Shown here in pieces: positions 20,617 through 34,500 of a DNA stretch of 64,000 bases. A program made the position numbers and the translations under genes. The DNA comes from Sapria himalayana. Its lineage: Eukaryota > Streptophyta > Magnoliopsida > Malpighiales > Rafflesiaceae. Positions within the stretch are counted from its first letter, which is position 1. Every line of letters starts with the position of its first letter. The stretch lies in the NCBI GenBank assembly GCA_029783825.1, contig JAREIK010003088.1, positions 2,031,969 to 2,095,968 on the forward strand, given 5' to 3'. The notes under the pieces were generated by a model. It had not been told where the DNA came from. It made no database searches and was given only the letters and a program-made list of their open reading frames with translations.

Positions 20617-23600
20617 ATGACGGCCACAAGGAGAAGGGGTGCCTTGGCTGTTCTGATCTTCCACTTGCTTGCTATCATAAACCAGGCGGAGCCTAAGTGC
20701 GCTAGAAATTGTGACTTAGCTCTGGCGTCCTACTACCTCTGGAGAGGAGCAGATCTCACTTTCGTGGTTACTGCGTTGCAGTCATCCATCATACCTTTAA
20801 ACTCGATCGGCATCAACACCACCTTAAAATACAATAGTCAGATCAACGACAAGGACACTGTCTATGCCGGCACCCGAATAAACGTTCCATTTCCATGCGG
20901 ATGCATTGATGACTTGTTTCTTGGCCATGTATTTCTCTACTCACTCCATTCTAATGATTCCTACGACGAAATATCGGCCCATAATTATTCCCATCTGACC
21001 ACCGTCCCATGGTTGGAACGGTTCAATGTATACGATGCGACAGATATACCGTCTTCCGGCATAATTAATGTCACTGTGAACTGCTCCTGCGGGGATATTC
21101 TCGTTTCGGACAAATATGGGTTGTTCATCACGTATCCTATTAGGTCAGGGGAGAATTTAACTTCGATTGCCCAGGATAACAATATCGACGAGGAGCTGCT
21201 GCGGCGTTACAATGTAGGCGTCAATTTCAGTCAGGAGGATACGCTGATATATGTTCCTGGAAAAGGTAACCATTTTTGTGAGTATGCACTTATCCAGAGC
21301 TGCTGCTGCGACTCATTCGCGATAAGTGCACTTTTGTATATATTTGCTATGGAGGGTAATTTGTCATGGATAATTTGGAGTTATGGAGGGTAATTTGCTC
21401 TGGAGGGTAATTGGGAGATAAAGAAGATGAAGATGAGAGTTATGAGTCGTGGATAATTCGTCAGTCCCTATTCCATTCGACTGGGCTATATTAATAGTCT
21501 TACATGCAACAGAAATTCGAATACTTCTCAACTTATTCCTAAAGAATAGGAACTGGATGAAACTGAATGAGACTTGTTCTCCTTGAACTTATCTGATGCA
21601 AGTGATGATCCACTTATGACGCTGTGTGGGTTATGCAGGATGGGACCCATAACAACTTTTTAAAATTTCTAAAGGAACATGAATATGAAAATTGTTTGAC
21701 TCATCTAGTTGGGTTGGATGTTAAGTGAGTGTAGTGGTTTATCTTGTATCTTGCTCTTTTAATCACATTTATTTTCTAATAGTTATTTTAGTGTTCTTAT
21801 CGCTATTTAAATCATTTGCGCTGTGATTTGTGTATCCCCCTCAAGAAAAAAAAAAGGATTTTTTTTGCACTGGCCTTATCAATAAAAGTTTTGAGCATAT
21901 CCCCCTTGATTATCCATGTGGGGAATTTTGATTTATTACATTATTGGTATCAGATATAACAATCCTTGGCCTTTGGAAACCATCTATATTACTACCAAAA
22001 CTAAATCGCATGATCAAAATGTACCAAAGAGCAAAGTATTAATATTTCTATTGTAGTTTATAGTTTGTTAATTGTTCTTATTTTTTTTTTTTTTTTGGTT
22101 TATTATTTTATGATGGATATGAGTACCTAACATGTAAGCTGTTACAATTCGATTAGCCTATTAGATCTAAACCTTAGGTAGGGAAACTATATCCTATGAT
22201 TTTGCAGAGAGAGAAAGGGAGGCATGCACTATAACATGACATTGCACACATGCACACGTGCAATAGTGCACGTGTGCGCACTATAGGTGCATGGATAGTA
22301 GGTGCACAGGCATGCACTTCCATCACATTTCCATCGTGTGCGTCACATGGCGACATCATTACATTGATATGCATGGTGCAATGTGTGTGCAATGTGAGGG
22401 TGTGCCATGTGTGTGTAGTGGAGGGAGGGTGAACCTTAATTTTGCGTAATGGGTTCACTTTTGGTGCACAATGGATGCAATGTTCTTGCGTAGTGGAGTT
22501 GTGTTGGTGTGCAATGAGAGTAGTGTTCAAGCACAAAGGGTGCAGTGATAATACAATGATAGTGCAATGTGTGTAGTGACATGTTTGTTTAGTGCTCCAT
22601 TGTGTCTTTATATGGAGAGAGTTTATATTTCATTGATTACTTTATGAATGCTTAGATAAAAGGATTAATAACAGTGAGCAGTGAGGTATATGAGTTTGAT
22701 TGTGATTATTTTGTTAGATGATGATGAACTATCTGATAAAGAACTATTCAACGTTGAGATAAAGGAGAAGTGATAACTAAATTAATTTGTCTTTTAATTT
22801 TTATATGATAATTTTTTGAGTTAGAGTTGATGTCAGTTTTGTTTATCATGCACCTCATGTACGGTACTGTGTGACTTACTAATATTATTATATTCATCCC
22901 AAATAATACAAACATATTATGTAGTTTTACAATTTATGAGTCTGAGATTAGAAGTTCACATAATTCCTGAGTAGGTTTTTACTCAATATACTCATTTCAC
23001 TTAGCTTACTTTATGATTTTTGGAGTATGTTTTAGTAGAGGTTGATGCATAGTTGTTAAGTGGGCCATGGTGGGCCAACATTACTTAGTTTTTTGTGGCT
23101 TACATGAGCCATTGTGCCGGATTGACATGACTTGACAGTCATCATGCTTCTGAAAGAGGGCAGTCCAACACGGCCTTATGACTAGTTACGTCTCCATTGA
23201 CTTGATCCAATATTTTTTTTAAATGGTTTATGAGATTCATGAGCCAATATGGGTCAGAATTTATGCCCTACACAGGTCATGACTTGGGCATGTTTGGTCA
23301 TGTAGACTGAATCTGGCTTGCCTGAGATAGTTTCATCGGCTATACCATGTCATGTTGTTTGCTTTTGTAGCATCCATTTTAGACTCCATGCCTGATACAA
23401 TCCAAGCCATGCCATCTTTTCAGCCCATGTCTATTTTCTATATGAGTAGGGTAGTGTTGAGCCATGCATCAAAAAATGGGTTTTTAGTGGGTCGTTCTTG
23501 AGGTCTCTATCCTGTTAGCCATCTACAGGTTTGTGTCTGAGATAGTCTGAAAGATATAACTATTTTTTTGTTTGATATTTTTGTATTCACTAACAAATTA

Positions 23601-26600
23601 TTTTTCAGGATTCAATTACAAAGTTAGTGAGAGTTTCTCACCAGATCCTTCAACTCAGGTCAGTATTATGCATATATTGTATGATAATGAGCTATATCAA
23701 AGAGAGTCATTGAGATGTGGCTAAGAGTATTACAGACAACTAAGACTATGAGGGACATTGATTACAAAAGTTATTTTAAAGTTTTGTAATTATATTTTAA
23801 TTGATATCTATATTATTAATAATAGATTATTAATTTATTTGTTGATTATTATTAGAATTTTTATCAATAAAATTGTTTATATTAAATTTATATGATATAT
23901 AAATATAATGATTATTATAACTAAATATTGTACTCACATTGGAAAAAAATTTAAAAATAATTATATTTTCAAAGGTTATTATCTTTGAAAATATCAAAAA
24001 ATAATAAAAATAAATTTTTTGTTATTTTATTTTTTAAATAAAACTTATTAATCACTAAATGCATACACAGTTAAATCAGTAAACTCTTAGACCTCGTAAT
24101 GCCTAAATACATTAACCATTAAACTGTTATATAATATATAATAATTAGTAAATCTACTTTTTTTTTCTATTTCTTATAATTTTAAATATTTATTTTAATT
24201 ATTTATTAGTTTATTTTTATAGAAAAATTTATTAGAAAAATAAATTATGAGTGCGATAAATGTAATTTAAATAATTTATTTTTAATCAAAAAAATATATG
24301 CCTATAATAGAAGTAAAAAATTTTTAAAAATTTAAAATTATTATTCAGTAATATATTTTTCTTTAATTTTGAATCAATTTGGATTTTGTAAATATTTTTT
24401 AATTAATATTTAACTTATTATTAAAAGTTTATTAATTAAATTTTTTATCATTATTATAATATCTATCAATAAAATTATTTATATTGAATTTATATGATTT
24501 ATAATTATTAATATTATTATATCTAAATATTGTATTCACATTTCAAAAAAAAATTTATATATTATTATATATTCAAAAGTTATAACCTATGAAAATGAGA
24601 AAAAATAACGAAAATCTTTTTTGTTATTTTATTGTTTAAATAAAATCTATAAATCACTAAATGACTAAAAACAAAAATTGCTAAATGACAAAACCTCTAA
24701 ATACTTAAACCATTAAACTGGTATAAATTAATAATAAATCATAAATTTCATTTTAATTTTATTCAGAATAATTTTAAATTTTTATTTAAATTATTTATCA
24801 GATTATATTTATAGAAATATTAATTATAAAATAAATTATTACTGAGATAGATCTAATTTGAATTAAACCGGCATACCATAAATAAAAAATAATAAATCTC
24901 ATTTTTTGTTCATTATAATTTTAAATATTCATTTTACTTAATTATTTGTTTATTATTATAAATTTAATAATTACAAAATAAATTATGAGTTAGACAAATA
25001 TAATTTATATAAATTATTTTTCATCAAAAAAATATAGATGAACTTTTTAAAAGAAAAAAATTCAAAATAAAAAATTATTATATAGTAATATATTTTACTT
25101 TGTTTCTGAATCATTTTAGATTTTATAATTATATTTTAATTGATATCTATCTTATTAATAATAGATTATTTATTTATTTTGTTATCATTATTAGAATATT
25201 TATCATTAAAATTGTTTATATTGAATTTAATTGATATGTAAATATAATGATTATTATAACATAAATAATGAATTCACTTTTGAAAAAAATTAAAATTATT
25301 ATATTTTCAAAGGTTATAACCTTTAAAATATCAAAAAATAGGAAAAATAATTTTTTTTTTTTAAATAAAACCTATAAACCACTAAATGCATACATAGTTA
25401 AATCAATAAACTTCTAAACCTCGTAATGTATAAATACATAAACCATTAAACCAGTATATACTACGTAATAATTAATAAATTTTATTTTTATTTTAATTTA
25501 TTATAATTTTAAATATTCATTTTAATTATTTATTAGTTTATTTTTATAGAAATATTTATTACAAAATAAATTATAAGTGCGACAAATATAAATTAAATAA
25601 TTTATTTTTAATAAAAAAAATATACGCTTATAAAAGAAATAAAAATTTAAAAATTAAAAATTATTATCCATTAATATATTTACTTTAATTTTGAATTAAT
25701 TTGGGTTTTCTAAATATCTTTTAATTAATATCTATCTTATTATTAATAGCTTATTAATTTAATTTTTGATCATTATTATAATACCTATCAATAAAATTAT
25801 TTATATTGAATTTATATGATATATATTTATTAATATTATTATAACTAAATATTGTATTCACTTTTCAAAAAATTTTAAATATTATTATATTTTCAAAGGT
25901 TATAACCTATGAAAATGACAAAAAATTACAAATTTTTTTTTATTTTATTGTATAAAAAAACCTATAAATTACTAAATGCCTAAAAATATAAATCGCTAAA
26001 CTCCTAAACGACAAAACCTCTAAATACTTAAACTATTAAACTAGTATACATTAATAATAAATCATAAATATCATTTTAATTTGTATTCAGTATAATTTTA
26101 AATTCTTATTTTGATTATTTATCAATTTATTTTTATAGAAATATTAACAGATCTAATTTTAATTAAATCAGTATACCCTAATAATAAATGATAAATCTCA
26201 ATATTATTTTTTTCATTATAATTTAAAATATTCATTTTAATTAGTTATTTGTTTATTTTTATATAAATATTAATTACAAAATAAATTATGAGTTAGAAAA
26301 ATATAATTTATATAAATTATTTTTCATCAAAAAAAATATAGATAAATTTTTTAAAGGAAAAAAAAATTCAAAACAATAATTATTATATAGTAATATATTT
26401 TGCTTTGCTTCTGAATTATTTTAGATTTTGTAATTATATTTTAATTGATATATATATTATTAATAATAGATTATTAATTTAATTTTTGATCATTATTAGA
26501 ATATTTATTAATAAATTTGTTTATATTGAAATAATATGATATAAAATATAATGATTATTATAACTAAATATTGAATTCACTTTTGAAAAAAATTTAAAAA

Positions 26601-29600
26601 TTATTATATATTCAAACGTTATAACCTTTGAAAATATCAAAAAATAATAAAAATAAATATTTTGTTATTTTATTTTTTAAATAAAACTTATTAACCACTA
26701 AATGCATACACAGTTAAATCAGTAAATTTCTAGGCCCCGTAATGCCTAAATACATTAACCATTAAACCACTTTATAATACATAATAATTAGTAAATCTAC
26801 TTTTTATTTTTATTTCTTATAATTTTAAATATTCATTTTAATTATTTATTAGTTTATTTTATTAGAAAAATTTATTACAAAATAATTAAGTGCGACAAAT
26901 ATAATTTAAATAATTTATTTTTAATCAAAAAATATATATACGCTTATAAAAAAAGTAAAAATTTAAAAATTAAAAATTATTATTTAGTAATATATTTTTC
27001 TTTAATTTTGAATCAATTTGGGTTTCGTAAATATTTTTTAATTAATATCTATCTTATTATTAATAGTTTATTAATTAAATTTTTGATCATTATTATAATA
27101 TCTATCAATAAAATTATTAATATTGAATTTATATGATTTATAATTATTAATATTGTTATATCTAAATATTATTTTCACATTTCAAAAAATTTGATATATT
27201 ATTATATTTTTAAAGGTTATAACTTATGAAAATGAAAAAAAAATTACGATTTTTTTTGTTATTTTATTGTTTAAATAAAACTTATAAACCACTAAATGCC
27301 TAAAAATATAAATCGCTAAACTCCTAAACGATAAAACCTCTAAATACTTTAACCATTAAACTGGTATACATTAATAATAAATCATAAATTTCATTTTATT
27401 TTTTATTTAGTATAATTTTAAATTTTTATTTCAATTATTTATTAGATTATTTTTATAGAAATATTAATTACAAAATAAATTATTACTGAGACAGATCTAA
27501 TTTGAATTAAACTGGTATACCATAAATAATAAATAATAAATCTCATTTTTTTTCATTATAATTTTAAATATTCATTTTAATTATTTATTTGTTTATTTTT
27601 ATATGAATATTAATTATAAAATAAATTATGAGTTAGACAAATATAATTTATATAAATTATTTTTCATCAAAAAAATATAGATGAACTTTTTAATAGAAAA
27701 AATTTTAAACATAAACAATTATAATATAGTAATATATTTTGTTTTTCTTCTGAATCATTTTAGGTTTTGTAATTATATTATAATTGATATTTATCTTATT
27801 AATAATAGATTATTAATTTATTTTTTGATCATTATTAGAATATTTATCAATAAAAATATTTATATTGAATTTATATAATATATAAATATAATGATTATTA
27901 TAACTAAATATTGTATTCAATTTTTAAATAAAATTTAAAATTATTATATTTTCAAACTTTATAACCTTTGAAATTGTGAAAAAATAAAAAATATATTTTT
28001 TTTGTTATTTCATTTTTAAATAAAACTTATACACCACTAAATGCTTAAACACTTAAATCACTAAACTACAAAATCCTGACACCCCTATATAGATAATCTT
28101 TTAAACTGGTATACCCTAAATAATAATTAATAAATCTCATTTTTATTTGTTTTCATTATAATTTAAAAAATTTATTTTGATTGTTTAGTTTTTTATTTTA
28201 ATTAATGTATTAATTATAAAATAAATTATGAGTTAAAAATATAATTTATAAAAATTATTTTTCATCAAAAAATTGATAAGCTTTTAAAAAGAATAGAAAT
28301 TTAAAAACAAATTATTATTATTTTGTACTATATTATTCTTTGCTTCTGAATCATTTTAGGTTTTGATATTATATTTTAAATAATATCAATCTTATTCATA
28401 ATAGATTTTTAATTTATTTTTTGATAATTATTAGAATATCTATCAATAAAATTATTTATATTGAATTTATATGATATCTAATTATTATGATTATTATAAA
28501 TAAAAATTGTATTAACTTTCGAAAAAAATTTAAATATTATTATATTTTCAAAGGTAATAACCTTAAAAATCTGAGAAAAAATAATAAAAATTAATTTTTT
28601 GTTATTTCATTTTTTAAATAAAACCTATAGATCATTAAATACTTAATTACTTAAATTAGTAAGCTCATAAATTCCGAAACTCCTAAATACATAAACCTTT
28701 TAATAGCTATATACTATTTAATAAATAATAAATCTCATTTTTATTTCTATTTATTATAATTTTAAATATTCATTTTAATTATATATAGTTTAATTTTTTA
28801 CAAAAATTAAATACAAAATAAATTTCGATTGAGACAAATATTATTTAAATACTTTATTTTTAATCAAAAAAAAAATATAAACTTATAAATAGAAGGAAAA
28901 ATTTAACAATTAAATATTATTATTTAGTAATATATTTTGATTTGATTTTGAATCATTTTGTGTCATGTAAATATATTTTAATTAATATTTATATTATTAA
29001 TAATAGCTTATTAATTTAATTTTTGATCATTATTATAATATATATCATTAAAATTATTTATATTGAATTTATATAATATATAATTAGTAAGATTAATATA
29101 ATTAAACATGGTATTCACATTTTAAAAAATTTTACAAATTATTTTATTTTCGAAGGTAATACCCTTCGAAAATCAGAAAAAATTAAAATTTTTTTTTATT
29201 TTTATTATATAATTAAAACCTATAAACCACAAAATCCCTAAAAACATAAATTGCTAAACTCCTAAACAACAAAACTCTTAAATAATCAAACCACTAAACC
29301 AGTATACCATATATAATAAATCATAAATCTCATTTTAATTTGTATTCTTTATAATTTTAAATATTTATTTTAATTATTTATTAGATTATTTTTTATAGAA
29401 ATATTAATTACAAAATAAATAATGAGTGAGACAAATATGATTATAATAATTTATTTTTAATCAAGAAAAATATAAGCTTATAAAAAGAAGTAAAAATTTA
29501 AAAATAAAAAATTATTATATACTAATATATTTTATTTTGATTTTAAATCATTATATATAGGTTTTGCAATTATATTTTAATTGCTATCAATCTTATTAAT

Positions 29601-31467
29601 AATAGTTTATTAATTTATTTTTTGTTCTAATAGAGAAAGACATATGAGAAATTTAAATAATATGTCATTTTTAGTAATGATTCCCCACATTTTATTTTTT
29701 TGATTTTTTTTGAAATAGATTATAATCATTTTGTTTTCTATTATTTTTTTAAAAAATATATATTTATAATTTACTTTGAAAATAATTTTTTTATGTTGGC
29801 ATACCCTTACATGATAAAATTAAAAAATTAAAGAATAAATATTTAATTGAGATAAATTAGATACTTTTTTTTTGGTAAGAATGTTTCTGTGTTTTTTGAG
29901 ACATGTGATGTTAATCTTAATTTATCTTATTAATCAATTTTTTATTATTATTTTACACAATATTATTTTATATTATATATTTTAAAGAGAGATTATTTAG
30001 TTTATTTCATAGTTTTTCTCAGAATATTTTTTTTGTTCTAGATCTTTCTCTAAGTTGGTATAAGATGACTGATGTAGTTTTAAAGTATGTCTTTTTTAGT
30101 TAATCTAGTGCACAAAAAGTATTTTAAGGCAGAATTTATTTTTTAATGAAACTAGGAAAAATAAGAATTCATAAAATGTATTTGTGCTTATTATATTTTT
30201 TATTATACACTATTACTTGAGCCTTTATTTAGGAGAAATAGTTGTTTATTAGTTACATCTGAACTTATTGATCGATATATTGTTGATATACCCTGATATT
30301 ATTATATTTTTTGATATATAATGTTACAAAATTGAATGTGCAAAATAAAATAATTGAAAAATAATATGAAACAACTTGAAATATTACAATATAACTTAAC
30401 TTGAAACTTGATACACAATTCAATACTAAATAAAATACATAAAATTGTTGTATATGAGTGCAAAATGATCGGGAGAACTTACATAAATTGGGGGCTCTGA
30501 TCAAACAAAAAAAATAAACAAAAATAAAAAAAATAGCAAGAGTAAATCAAACAAATGTATGATGATTTTGTTATACTATATAGTATTCCTTATGTTTAAT
30601 ATGATAATAAATGTTCATATAATTTTCTTTTGTATAATTGGAAAATTCAGTTACAACCAAAAATTAGGCGGTGACAAAATGACTAACCAGTTAACTCTCC
30701 ACACCATGCAAGTGATGTATGTGCCATATATGAAGCATAGATATGGGAAAATCATGGAGTGCCTGTGTGTCGGACACGCAGACACGCGTGTGTGCTGATA
30801 TGCGTCTGATACGCCATGTAGCATATCATTGGCCAAATTATAGGTTAATGAGTTTGGACACGGCTCGGACACGTGGAGACACCCGGCTGAGACATGACTG
30901 AGATTTTAGTTTAAACAAATCTTCTTCCTACTTAATTTTTTCTCACAAATAATAAATCCCAAACTTTTTTAACATCCGAAAAAGATTTAAGCTTAAAAAA
31001 TTCCTCTTCCAACATATTTTTTTCTTATAAATACCGAACAACAAATTAATTGACAGTTATTTGAGAAGTGAGAGGCAATCTAGAGACGTCCTGTAAAAGG
31101 TAATTTTTTTTAAGAAAGAAAAAAAGTGAAAAGAAGAGAATGAGAGAGGAAGGGGAGGTATACGTACCTTAAGGCTTGCAGGCATGCTTTTATGACAAAT
31201 GACACAAAGGAGGATAAGGGGGGGGGGGGGGAGAAATATGAGAGAAAGAATTTCGGGGAAAGTAAAAAAAAAATTAGTGGGAGAGGGGAGAAGCACAATG
31301 GGGCGGGGGGAGAAAGTTAGCATATTGGAGAGAGAAAAGTAGGAGGAGAAGAAATATGTGATGTGGGGGAGTATTCCTCTTTTTTTTCACTTTTATTTTG
31401 TTTTAAATGATATTGATATGATATCCTAATCAATTTTAATCCTATTAATTTTTATATATTATTTAAG

Positions 31468-31502
<35 letters not shown>

Positions 31503-34500
31503 GAATATATTTTTATTTATTTATCTAAATTATTCTTAAGGACAATATTTATAAGAATAATTATGTTTATTTTATTTTATTATGCTGTATCCTTTCTGTA
31601 TTCGTATCCTGAATTTTTTAAATTTATCGTATCCGCGTGTCTTCCCGTATCGTATTCTCGTGGTCGTATCCATGTCCGTGTTTTTTAGTGTGCCATGATT
31701 GCCATTGACATTTAAAGTGAATGGTTGTATTTAATAAGGTTGTTTTATTTATATTTTTATTTGGTTATTCTCATTTGATATTATTTTATCCATCATTTTT
31801 TTTGTTCTACAATATCTTTGTTGGTGCACATGAGTTAGGGGATGCCCTCAGTACTATTTATGACATTTAACATCAGTTATTTTGGAACTTGTCATGTGGG
31901 TGAATTCCCTATAGGTGCTGGGGGATGCTTCGATCTCTATGCTATTACTTGTATTTACCCTTCAGCCGTACTATTTTTACAGTGAATAAAACGAATCCGA
32001 CAACATGTTTTCATCAAAATATGCTCACATAACTGATTAAAGCTGCTGTAGGTAATTTTAGTTTTTTTCCATATGATGATTTTTTGCGATCTATTCGCAG
32101 ATGCATCTGGGAGCTATCTGCCTTTGAAAAATAGGTAAATTATTTTTGTAATCTTTTTTTTTGTCTTGTCCTCTTATTTTTCCTTCTTTTCTTTTCAACT
32201 CCTACACGATGTTTATCTATGCTAGCTAAAATATTGCCTTTTGTTTTCAGCACGGGAGGTTTGCTTTCTTTTAGTAGAGTTGATTCCTTATTTAATGAAC
32301 TGATATGGATTCCTGAGGCCTTTAAATCACGATTAAGTGCTGTTCATGGCTGATTGCTATTCGTCAATAAAGCAGGAATTACTGGGAGGGTTATCGCATC
32401 GATTTTTGCCGCAGCAGTAATTTTAGTTGGGTTATTTGTAATTTGGATGTATGTTGGATGGCGCCAAAGAAAAAAGAAGATGGAAACAAAGTTTATGTTA
32501 GAAGAATGTCTAGAACTTTCCGCTCATACTATGGATGGTATTGGTACTTTTCTTTTGTGATTTTTATAATCAAATTGCATGTTTTTTGTCCTAGAATTAT
32601 CTTTCAAATTGTGTAGATGATGATGAGTCATAAAAAAAACATAAAAATAAACACATACTAATTAGAGGTGTCAAACGGGCCGGGATGGGCCGGCCCGGCC
32701 CATTTTTTTAGGGCACGATCGCTCTTCCGTGCCGGGCCGGGCACGACGGGCCATGCCGGGCCGGGCACGGCGGGCCATGCCGTGCCAGGCCCGCTTGGGC
32801 TTGCCTGTCCTAGCGGTTCGGGATACGGGGGACCGTGGGTCGGGTCGAATCAGACCCGACCCACGGTCTTTTTTTGCGGGAGGGGCATCATGGGGTCGGG
32901 CTCACGGGACACCCGGCACGGGCCAGACACGGCAGGGCTCGTGCCAAACCCGGGCATGGAATTTTTCCGGCCGGCCCGGCCCGGCCCGGTTGACACCTCT
33001 AATACTCATAATGTAAAAGATTCCTAATTGTTTTATATGCTGATAAGTAATAATTCAAATAGCACATATGTTGGGTGTCCTCATCATAAACATAAAATAA
33101 GATATGTGTATAAGCTATGTAATACCTCGTCCAAATTTATCCATAAATATTTATATTAGAGAAAAGAAGAGTAAATTAATATTTTTTCTAAGTTTTCTTA
33201 AATATGTTAGCTATTTGATAAAAAAACATAATAATAAACACATACTCATAATGTAAAAGATTCCTAGTTGTCATATATGATGATTACTTGATAAATGATA
33301 ATTCAAATAGTATATATGCTGGGTGTTCTCATCGTAAATATAAAATAAAATATATAAATAAGTATTGTAATACCTCGTTCAAATTAATCCATAAATATTT
33401 ATATTAGAAAAAAGAAAAGTAAATTAATATTTTTTCTAAGTTTTCGTAAATATGTTAGCTATTTGATATGCTGTAAAAATATCGACTGTGATAATGGGTT
33501 CTTCGTCTTTCTAATTCTTTTTTTTTTTATTAATTTTTTTATGTATTATATTCGCTCATGAAATTTTGGATTTGAGGTTATATATTTTACTGTTTAAGTA
33601 TTATAAAATAAAATAGTATGAGAAGATATTGAATATTTATTATTTTTAAATAGATGTCTAGTTCAAAGAATCTTTTAGAAAATTGTGATCATAACTTTGT
33701 ACTCTATATTTGCGCTAGTTTTGAAAATTATTATTTGTTTTTTATCTTTTTTTGAGATAAGATTGCTTAAAAAAAAGCTAAATAACTTATAGTAAATTTC
33801 ATGTCTATACATGTTGGTGCTTACTTAAAATTCGAATATATAGCTGGCTAAAGATGTTTATGATTCCATAATGAGATACCAAGTCATATTTGATATAATA
33901 ATAATTAGATAATTAATATTTCTCACAATTCACCTATTTATAATTGAGTTATCTAAAGAGTTCATACTAGATAAAAAATTAGTATATGGTTATAATAAGA
34001 ATATTTATTAGTGTAATTCAAAAAACATACATTTAAGAGAGTATTTAATATATATTTTCTATGTAATATCACAATAACACAACTATAATAAGATACCTCA
34101 ATCCTAATGAAGAATCTAAGTTTCTTATGATATTTTATTTGAAATTATGAATAAAAATATTTTTTGAGCTGAGAGTGATTTTAAATTTTTTATTTCCTAT
34201 AATAAAAATATTGTTCATATGTATATATAATTAATAAAATAAACCTATGATATGAACTCCTAGTAAATTAAGGAATAATTTGTAATGGTCATGTGCAGGC
34301 CAAACGAGATAACCAAGTCTCATATGAAATCAACATAATATATTTTTTGAAGATCAAGATATTAGTTTTTAAGTTCTATTAGAGTAAATGATATTTTTCT
34401 TATGCAATAATCTGATATCATCATGGATGAGATAATATTCTGAATGAAATATAAATAATATTATATTATCAAGATCAATATTAAATCATGCGATAAAATG

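Noticed and set aside
27681..27878. Ile/Tyr/Asn-rich frame in the tandem array
   Set aside because: AT-rich codon composition within repeat units; a chance opening.
23780..29640. CRISPR-like or direct-repeat/spacer array
   Set aside because: Units are hundreds of bases long and diverged, in a plant intron; this is a satellite-like repeat, not CRISPR.
31050..31330. Ser/Phe/Pro-rich minus-strand frames
   Set aside because: They derive from a purine-rich low-complexity stretch inside a family-2 element.
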